From: Pteria penguin
Lineage: Eukaryota; Mollusca; Bivalvia; Pterioida; Pteriidae
Direction of reading: 5' to 3'
Assembly (NCBI GenBank): GCA_035048485.1
Contig: CM068583.1
Coordinates: 63,174,306 to 63,238,305, forward strand
DNA length: 64,000 nucleotides
In this document: positions 55,346 through 64,000 of the stretch, one piece after another
Layout of the letters: each line of letters starts with the position of its first letter
Numbering within the stretch: the first letter of the stretch is position 1
Made by a program: the position numbers and the translations under genes
Notes under the pieces: generated by a model
Databases searched by the model: none
Told to the model about the DNA's origin: nothing
Seen by the model: the letters and a program-made list of their open reading frames with translations, nothing else

Positions 55346-57249
55346 ATTATATTTATTTTCTATGAAAAAAAGGAAATATCGTACAGTTCAAATCATAAAG
55401 TTAATTGATTAATTAAATTTCAGATCATTTGTATTCAGTACAAATATTTTGGCATTTTTCATTGTATTGTCTGCATGTGTACTCACTGTAGTCGAAAACA
55501 TCTTAGTGTAAAATGTTGCAGATATAGATTTGTACTGAATTAGATCGACTTTAAGCTGTGTGTGTGTTTTGATATACAAATGTGTGTCTATAATCGTGGT
55601 TACGTATGAGTGCCCAAAGGACAGTGCTAACTCCCTGAACTTACGGATCCTGCTAAAATCAATACACAGAGTATTTTCTCGAAATATAGTTAGAACGACG
55701 GAAGTGGAATGGAAATTAAAATTTGTTGGGAAAATAGTTTTGTATAAGCTCTGTAAGGAATACTACTCTGAACCAAAGCGTTTTGCATGTTAATCAGTAT
55801 CAAGTCTTAAATTTTCCAAGAAAATGCCATTTACCTATATTTCCTATCAATTCTTTTTGTTTCTTTCTTCTCGTTATGATGCGTTTAGTAACTATCCTAA
55901 TAAACTTAGCAATGAACATGAATGTGTAATTCGGTACCAGTTTTATAAATGTTAAAAATCGTAGCAATAATGTTAAAGAATGTAGAATGTACTCGGTTTT
56001 CTGGTGAATACGTCATGAATACATTGAATCTCAGTGAAGAACTCTTAGTGACAAGAGGTTTTATGATGTATATTATTATTTGGGGGTTTTTTTTGTATTT
56101 ATTTATTTATTTAAGAGGGGGAACATGTAGTTTTCTATTAGGATTCAGAGGGGTTTTTTTTCGGGAAGATATCTTGTTTCGTCTGATGTTTGCTTGGTTT
56201 TGTTTTTCTTGTTTGCTTTGATGATGGCATTTTTGGTTATGGGATTTTTTTTTTTTTTTATTCTTTTTTTTTTTTTTGTATTTTGGGGGGCATTTTTTTG
56301 GTCTTGATTTTTTTTTTTTTTTGGTTTTTTTATTATATTTATTTAATTTTCTATCTTTTTTCTTTCTTTCTTTTATCTATTTTATATATATATCTTTTTC
56401 TTTTTCGTTTTGTGTGTATGTGGCTTTTTCCTTTCTTTTATTTATTTTTTTTATTTATCTATATTTTGGTAATTTGGCCTATTCGCATAACGTACAAACA
56501 TTTTAGATGCGTTTTGTTTGAGTAGTTTATCGGAAATGAGATATTCAAATACAAGAGTCGGTCAGATAATCCACGCTTCATTTTTATGCATTAGAAACCA
56601 AATTTGTGTTTTAGATCTTTGTTCCAAGCTCTGTATGACCTTCATTAATCGTCAACGCTAGTAAACAATCTAATGCGCTTTAAATGTTATTTTACCAAGG
56701 AATATATTAAGTAGATAAATAAAATCATTGGGAATTTCATTGGGAATAAATAGTCTGGAGCCTGCCATAGTTACATCATATGTCATGATTATTCAGGAAC
56801 TTAATCACTCAGAAGGAGAGAAAAAAAGGAAAATACTGGTTATCAACAAGGAACTCTGCAATGCCAAATGTTCTTAAATGATGTGAACGGATGGCAGCTC
56901 AGTAAAATCCCATTTCACTTAAACGAAAACATGAAGTGCAGAGTTTATAGATCACTATAATAAAGGGTTTTGATTGCTTTCGTATATGAGAAATGAACTA
57001 TATGATAACAGATATAAAACTCAAAGGATTATGCAGCAAATGTCCCTTTCCCATTCTGAATTAAAAATATCTGTTTGTATGCCTGTCTGTTCATAATACT
57101 TTATAACGAAAAAACCACTGAACTTGGTGAACATAAATCACATACGACATATACACCTAATTAGAACATTATCAAAGTATTCGTGAAATAATAAGCTCAC
57201 TTGTCAAATCAAGTAAAAACAAAGCTGAGTTGAAAAATATCAATGAGTA
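55346..57249. other. no gene seen; T-rich low-complexity block at 56070-56480
   Basis: The T-rich block gives Phe/Leu/Ile-rich open frames that look like membrane proteins but come from simple sequence. Nothing else was recognised. Confidence 0.5.
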
Positions 57250-58822
57250 ATTGTGCAAATATCTTCTGAAGATGGCGTATGTTGAGGAAAAACAGAAGAT
57301 ATCTGATATAGCTGTATGATACAAATCCCCAAGGACCTGCACACAAAACATGATAATGGTAGAATATACACGACAAAGCTGTATGACACAAATCCCCAAG
57401 GACATGCACACAAAACATGATAATAGTAGAATATACACGACAAAGCTGTATGACACAAATCCCCAAGGACCTGCAAACAAATCATCATAATGGTAGAATA
57501 TACACGACAAAGCTGTATGACACACATCCCCAAGGACCTGCAAACAAAACATGATAATGGTAGAATATACACGACAAAGCTGTATGACACACATCCCCAA
57601 GTACATGCACACAAAATATCATAATGGTAGAATATACACGACAAAGCTGTATGACACAAATCCCCAAGGACCTGCACACAAAACATGATAATGGTAGAAT
57701 ATACACGACAAAGCTCTATGACACAAATCCCCAAGGACCTGCACACAAAACATGATAATGGTAGAATATACACGACAAAGCCGTATGACACAAATCCCCA
57801 AGGACCTGCACACAAAACATGATAATGGTAGAATATACACGAATAAGCTGTATGACACAAATCCCCAAGGACCTGCACACAAAACATGATAATGGTAGAA
57901 TATACACGACAAAGCTGTATGACACACATCCCCAAGGACCTGCACACAAAACATGATAATGGTAGAATATACACGACAAAGCTGTATGACACAATTCCCC
58001 AAGGACATGCACACAAAACATGATAATGGTAGAATATACACGACAAAGCTGTATGACACAAATCCCCAAGGACATGCACACAAAACATGATAATGGTAGA
58101 ATATACACGACAAAGCTGTATGACACAAATCCCCAAGGACCTGCACACAAAGCATGATAATGGTAGAATATACACGAAAATGCTGTATGACACACATCCC
58201 CAAGGACCTGCACACAAAACATGATAATGGTAGAATATACACGACAAAGCTGTATGACTACCATCCCCAAGGACATGCACACAAAACATGATAATGGTAG
58301 AATATACACGACAAAGTTGTATGACACAAATCCCCATGGACCTGCAAACAAAACATCATAATGGTAGAATATACACGACAAAGCTGTATGACACAAATCC
58401 CCAAGGACCTGCAAACAAAACATGATAATGGTAGAATATACACGAATAAGCTGTATGACACAAATCCTCAAGGACCTGCACACAAAACATGATAATGGTA
58501 GAATATACACGACAAAGCTGTATGACACAAATCCCCAAGGACCTGCACACAAAACATGATAATGGTAGAATATACACGACAAAGCTGTATGACACACATC
58601 CCCAAGGACCTGCAAACAAACATGATAATGGTAGAATATACACGACAAAGCTGTATGACACAAATCCCCAAGGACCTGCAAACAAAACATCATAATGGTA
58701 GAATATACACGACAAAGCTGTATGACACAAATCCCCAAGGACCTGCACACAAAACATCATAATGGTAGAATATACACGACAAAGCTGTATGACACAAAAC
58801 CACAAGGACCTGCACGCAAAAC

Positions 58823-59705
58823 ATCATAATCAATATCGAAGAAGTACCAAACCGTTAATCATTCTCAAAGTCCAAGGACAGATACAAAATCGTGTAAGTT
58901 TCAAAAAGAAACTGTTGTGAACCCCGAAATACTGAAAAATTCCGAGGTGAGACCAGGTGCCCGGGGAGAGTAAGCGTCTCCTGTTTGCATGCATCACCCG
59001 TCACAGCAGTTCTAAAGAAACATGTCAAAATCAAGAGTTTTGGTTTCCTAAATGTACATACGAACGTACAAAACTGGTATACAAAGTCATATTTGGTGTT
59101 CACTGAACAGGTCATTTAGTCGCATTCCAGAATATTATCAATCATTCTAGAAAGAGGCACATCATATTTTCGTACAAGATCCCCATAGCGACCGTAGAAC
59201 TTTCTCAGTGACGATTTCAGACGTTCTTTAACATATCCCTGCAGGAGCAACTTAGTGGCCAGTCGTTTGGCCCTTGGAATAAAACAGTTGTATATGTATA
59301 GAGAACAGGCTCTTGCGTACCTTATAAGTTGAGATATAAAATCTCCATAGGCAGGTGAGGACGGGATATTGCTGCAAAGAAACGGAAAGTTAGTTATTTG
59401 GAAGTTAAAATCATCATGTTTGTCATACAGAGAGGTGTCCAAATGACCATTACTGTCGAAAGTAAACAATATATCCAGATACGAAGCGGAATTATTGCTC
59501 TCGGTTGTCTCTTTTATCTCAAGTTCATGGGGATAGATTTCATGTATGTAATCCTTAAAGTTAGGATTATTGATTGACAATACGTCGTCTATATATCTAT
59601 ACGTAAAATTAAACTGAGATGCAAGACTTTTTCTGCCTGTGGAGAGCATGTTTTGAATAAATTCCGCCTCATACGAATATAAGAAAATGTCAGCAAGAAG
59701 AGGGG
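58823..59705 (-). mobile_element. PLE-B 3' fragment inside the 67-bp satellite, copy 1
   Basis: The minus-strand coding part starts at a truncated edge (APLLADIFLYSYEAEFIQ, remnant of motif B) and includes YRYIDDVLSINN (motif C), YPHELEIKETTESN, SASYLDILFTF, NIPSSPAYGDF and LRKFYGRYGDLVRKYD, ending at 59116. The 3' untranslated region follows to about 58823, with the shared motif near 58940-59000. The coding part has no internal stop. The satellite runs into it on both sides; at the right a 28-34 bp partial unit abuts the junction. Confidence 0.9.
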
Positions 59706-60962
59706 CCCATGGTAGAATATACACGACAAAGCTGTATGACAATGGTAGAATATACACGACAAAGCTGTATGACACAAATCCCCAAGGACCTGCACACAAA
59801 ACATGATAATGGTAGAATATACACGACAAAGCTGTATGACACAAATCCCCAAGGACCTGCACACAAAACATGATAATGGTAGAATATACACGACAAAGCT
59901 GTATGACACAAATCCCCAAGGACCTGCACACAAAACATCATAATGGTAGAATATACACGACAAAGCTGTATGACACAAATCCCCAAGGACCTGCAAACAA
60001 AACATCATAATGGTAGAATATACACGACAAAGCTGTATGACACAAATCCCCAAGGACCTGCACACAAAACATCATAATGGTAGAATATACACGACAAAGC
60101 TGTATGACACAAATCCCCAAGGACCTGCACACAAAACATGATAATGGTAGAATATACACGACAAAGCTGTATGACACAAATCCCCAAGGACCTGCACACA
60201 AAACATCATAATGGTAGAATATACACGACAAAGCTGTATGACACAATTCCCCAAGGACATGCACACAAAACATGATAATGGTAGAATATACACGACAAAG
60301 CTGTATGACACAAATCCCCAAGGACCTGCACACAAAACATGATAATGGTAGAATATACACGACAAAGCTGTATGACACAAATCCCCAAGGACCTGCACAC
60401 AAATCCCCAAGGACATGAACACAAAACATGATAATGGTAGAATATACACGACAAAGTTGTATGACACAAATCCCCATGGACCTGCAAACAAAACATGATA
60501 ATGGTAGAATATACACGACAAAGCTGTATGACACAAATCCCCAAGGACCTGCAAACAAAACATCATAATGGTAGAATATACACGAATAAGCTGTATGACA
60601 CAAATCCTCAAGGACCTGCACACAAAACATGATAATGGTAGAATATACACGACAAAGCTGTATGACACAAATCCCCAAGGACCTGCACACAAAACATGAT
60701 AATGGTAGAATATACACGACAAAGCTGTATGACACACATCCCCAAGGACCTGCAAACAAACATGATAATGGTAGAATATACACGACAAAGCTGTATGACG
60801 CAAATCCCCAAGGACCTGCAAACAAAACATCATAATGGTAGAATATACACGACAAAGCTGTATGACACAAATCCCCAAGGACCTGCACACAAAACATCAT
60901 AATGGTAGAATATACACGACAAAGCTGTATGACACAAAACCACAAGGACCTGCACGCAAAAC

Positions 60963-61850
60963 ATCATAATCAATATCGAAGAAGTACCAAACCGTTAATC
61001 ATTCTCAAAGTCCAAGGACAGATACAAAATCGTGTAAGTTTCAAAAAGAAACTGTTGTGAACCCCGAAATACTGAAAAATTCCGAGGTGAGACCAGGTGC
61101 CCGGGGAGAGTAAGCGTCTCCTGTTTGCATGCATCACCCGTCACAGCAGTTCTTAAGAAACATGTCAAAATCAAGAATTTTGGTTTCCTAAATGTACATA
61201 CGAACGTACAAAACTGGTATACAAAGTCATATTTGGTGTTCACTGAACAGGTCATTTAGTCGCATTCCAGAATATTATCAATCATTCTAGAAAGAGGCAC
61301 ATCATATTTTCGTACAAGATCCCCATAGCGACCGTAGAACTTTCTCAGTGACGATTTCAGACGTTCTTTAACATATCCCTGCAGGAGCAACTTAGTGGCC
61401 AGTCGTTTGGCCCTTGGAATAAAACAGTTGTATATGTATAGAGAACAGGCTCTTGCGTACCTTATAAGTTGAGATATAAAATCTCCATAGGCAGGTGAGG
61501 ACGGGATATTGCTGCAAAGAAACGGAAAGTTAGTTATTTGGAAGTTAAAATCGTCACGTTTGTCATACAGAGAGGTGTCCAAATGACCATTACTGTCGAA
61601 AGTAAAAAATATATCCAGATACGAAGCGGAATTATTGCTCTCGGTTGTCTCTTTTATCTCAAGTTCATGGGGATAGATTTCATGTATGTAATCCTTAAAG
61701 TTAGGATTATTGATTGACAATACGTCGTCTATATATCTATACGTAAAATTAAACTGAGATGCAAGACTTTTTCTGCCTGTGGAGAGCATGTTTTGAATAA
61801 ATTCCGCCTCATACGAATATAAGAAAATGTCAGCAAGAAGAGGGGCCCAT
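60963..61850 (-). mobile_element. PLE-B 3' fragment inside the 67-bp satellite, copy 2
   Basis: Near-identical to copy 1 at an offset of exactly 2,140 bp (coding end 61256 against 59116). Differences are few, for example YDKR for YDKH and FFTF for LFTF. Both junctions with the satellite are in the same place, so this is a duplication of the region, not a second insertion. Confidence 0.92.
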
Positions 61851-63329
61851 GGTAGAATATACACGACAAAGCTGTATGACACACAACCCCAAGGACCTGC
61901 AAACAAAACATCATAATGGTAGCATATACACGACAAAGCTGTATGACACAAATCCCCAAGGACCTGCACACAAAACATGATAATGGTAGAATATACACGA
62001 CAAAGCTGTATGACACAAATTCCCAAGGACCTGCACACAAAACATGATAATGGTAGAATATACACGACAAAGCTGTATGACACAAATCCCCAAGGACCTG
62101 CACACAAAACATGATAATGGTAGAATATACACGACAAAGCTGTATGACACAAATCCCCAAGGACCTGCAAACAAAACATCATAATGGTAGAATATACACG
62201 ACAAAGCTGTATGACACAAATCCCCAAGGACCTGCAAACAAAACATCATAATGGTAGAATATACACGAATAAGCTGTATGACACAAATCCCCATGGACCT
62301 GCACACAAAACATCATAATGGTAGAATATACACGACAAAGCTGTATGACACAAATCCCCAAGGACCTGCACACAAAACATGATAATGGTAGAATATACAC
62401 GACAAAGCTGTATGACACAAATCCCCAAGGACCTGCACACAAAACATCATAATGGTAGAATATACACGACAAAGCTGTATGACGCAAATTCCCAAGGACC
62501 TGCACACAAAACATGATAATGGTAGAATATACACGACAAAGCTGTATGACACAAATCCCCAAGGACCTGCAAACAAAACATCATAATGGTAGAATATACA
62601 CGAATAAGCTGTATGACACAAATCCCCAGGGACCTGCACACAAAACATCATAATGGTAGAATATACACGACAAAGCTGTATGACGCAAATCCCCAAGGAC
62701 CTGCACACAAAACATCATAATGGTAGAATATACACGACAAAGCTGTATGACACAAATCCCCAAGGACCTGCACACAAAACATCATAATGGTAGAATATAC
62801 ACGACAAAGCTGTATGACGCAAATCCCCAAGGACCTGCACACAAAACATGATAATGGTAGAATATACACGACAAAGCTGTATGACACAAATCCCCAAGGA
62901 CCTGCAAACAAAACATCATAATGGTAGAATATACACGACAAAGCTGTATGACACAAATCCCCAAGGACCTGCAAACAAAACATCATAATGGTAGAATATA
63001 CACGACAAAGCTGTATGACACAAATCCCCAAGGACCTGCAAACAAAACATCATAATGGTAGAATATACACGGAAAAACGACATTACAAAATATTCGATTG
63101 TGCTGCGGTTACGATACCGACTTAGGACGGTCAATTGAAGTAACAAACGTCACCTAATTGGTGCCGTTAACCGGTTTGCGTTTAAACTAACAAACGATAT
63201 ACATTGCATTAGTCCATGAAATTCATCAGGATTAAGTGCACAGAGTTCAATCGCAAATATTATTATTATTAAATAATAAATTTATTATTAAATTATTTAA
63301 TTAGTTCGTTTATCGAACAGCTTAGGTAA

Positions 63330-64000
63330 TATTAAGTAAAGCTGTCATTGAGAAAAAAAAAAAAGAAAACAATGTAGACATCTAATTCAAATGTATGTTT
63401 CCGCGATCATGCAGACCAAACAAGTGTAAGCAAGAAGGAAGACATCAGACGAATACAGTTGCGGCATCGTATAAGGGCAGTCAGGTGAGGTAACAATGAC
63501 CATTCATTTGATGTGGTTAATCGGTTTACATGCTCATTTATCAATTATCATACAAAGCAATGAAATCAACGAACATACATTTAAAATTTATAAATAATCC
63601 TCGATAAAGACAACATAAACATAAATTCTATCATCAACTAAAATTTTAATATCAAAATCATACTGAATCAACTGTGCTCTTCTAATCTGAACGCGAGCAG
63701 CTAAAACTTTCCTGACAACCAATTATTGTGGTGGAGTTCATGGCTTTATCTCCTCTGAAGAGGTTTGCCAGGGTCTGTCATAGAGTCCCAAGCAACCAAT
63801 TAGTGTGGTGGAGTTCATGGCTTCATTTCCTCTGAAGAGGTTTGCCAGGATCTGTCATAGAGTCCCAAGCAACCAATTAGTGTGGTGGAGTTCATGGCTT
63901 TATCTCCTCTGAAGAGGTTTGCCAGGGTCTGTCAAAGAGTCCCAAGCAACCAATTAGTGTGGTGGAGTTCATGGCTTTATCTCCTCTGAAGGGGTTTGCC
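63330..64000 (-). repeat. DR1 copy with a 77-bp tandem array running off the window
   Basis: Minus-strand DR1 blocks (TGTGGTTAATCGGTTTACAT, AATTTATAAATAATCCTCGA, TGAATCAACTGTGCTCTTCT) lead into a tandem array. CAACCAATTA recurs at 63716, 63793, 63870 and 63947, a period of exactly 77 bp, with GGTGGAGTTCATGGCTT and CCTCTGAAGAGGTTTGCC in each unit. The array continues past position 64000. The amplified part matches the DR1 segment near TTTTCAGAGGAGACAA at 18475. Confidence 0.85.

Larger units (their letters stand above)
57250..63180 (-). repeat. 67-bp satellite array, about 60 units, expanded within a DR1 repeat
   Basis: Units of 67 bp (landmarks GGTAGAATATACACGACAAA, GCTGTATGACACAAATCCCC, AAGGACCTGCACACAAAACA) fill 57300-58822, 59706-60962 and 61851-63070. 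Outer edges are DR1: at the right ACGACATTACAAAATATTCG and GGTTACGATACCGACTTAGG; at the left CAGAAGATATCTGATATAGC. So one internal part of a DR1 copy has been amplified. Since 67 is not a multiple of three, the minus strand stays open in all three frames and yields long artificial open frames. Unit variants include GACATG/GACCTG, CATGATAATGG/CATCATAATGG and ACGAATAAGC. Confidence 0.95.

Noticed and set aside
56190..56525. Phe-rich membrane-like protein
   Set aside because: Encoded by T-rich simple sequence; composition alone explains it.
57240..58337. 365-codon Cys/Tyr-rich open frame on the minus strand
   Set aside because: It is the 67-bp satellite unit read through in one frame; the other two frames are equally open.
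57300..63070. CRISPR array
   Set aside because: Units are contiguous and near identical with no unique spacers, and the DNA is eukaryotic.

Overview
This is nuclear DNA from an animal, most likely a bivalve mollusc (an inference). It is AT-rich, a gene is split by long introns, and almost every 1-2 kb holds a decayed transposon. The mix of families points to a marine lophotrochozoan: many Penelope-like elements (PLEs), a CR1/L2-type LINE with a 2A-like motif and PHD finger, tRNA-derived SINEs, a DD34D mariner, and repeats resembling hammerhead ribozymes. No bacterial, organellar or viral genes were seen.

Layout. 1-1.8 kb: remnant of a DNA element with inverted ends carrying a FLYWCH zinc finger. 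2.3-6.4 kb: a CR1/L2-like LINE whose parts lie in permuted order. 6.7-8.1 kb: a large inverted repeat with 540-bp arms. 8.1-13.7 kb: PLE fragments in alternating orientation and a broken THAP zinc finger. 13.9-15.2 kb: a poly-T tract, a 49-bp tandem array holding a SINE with perfect target-site duplications, and a tRNA-like hairpin. 16.2-17.6 kb: a complete mariner with TA duplications and one frameshift. 18-25.9 kb: dispersed repeats, a 63-bp satellite interrupted by a nearly intact PLE reverse transcriptase, and more PLE pieces.

30.5-50.8 kb: the only convincing host gene. Eleven exons with consensus splice sites and matching phases encode a 412-residue predicted secreted protein. A CCAAT/CRE/TATA/initiator cluster lies upstream of the ATG. 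I do not recognise its family. Its introns hold SINEs, PLE 3' ends, microsatellites and short tandem repeats.

52.4-64 kb: more PLE fragments, a 175-bp palindrome, a G-run block, then about 5.8 kb of a 67-bp satellite. This satellite appears to have expanded from the 3' part of a dispersed repeat (DR1) that also follows PLE coding remnants. It contains two PLE 3' fragments in a segment duplicated at an offset of 2,140 bp. The window ends inside a 77-bp tandem array.

Working names used here: PLE-A, -B, -C and -D are sequence subfamilies seen in this window; DR1 is the dispersed repeat giving rise to the 67-bp satellite; DR2 is the hammerhead-like repeat.
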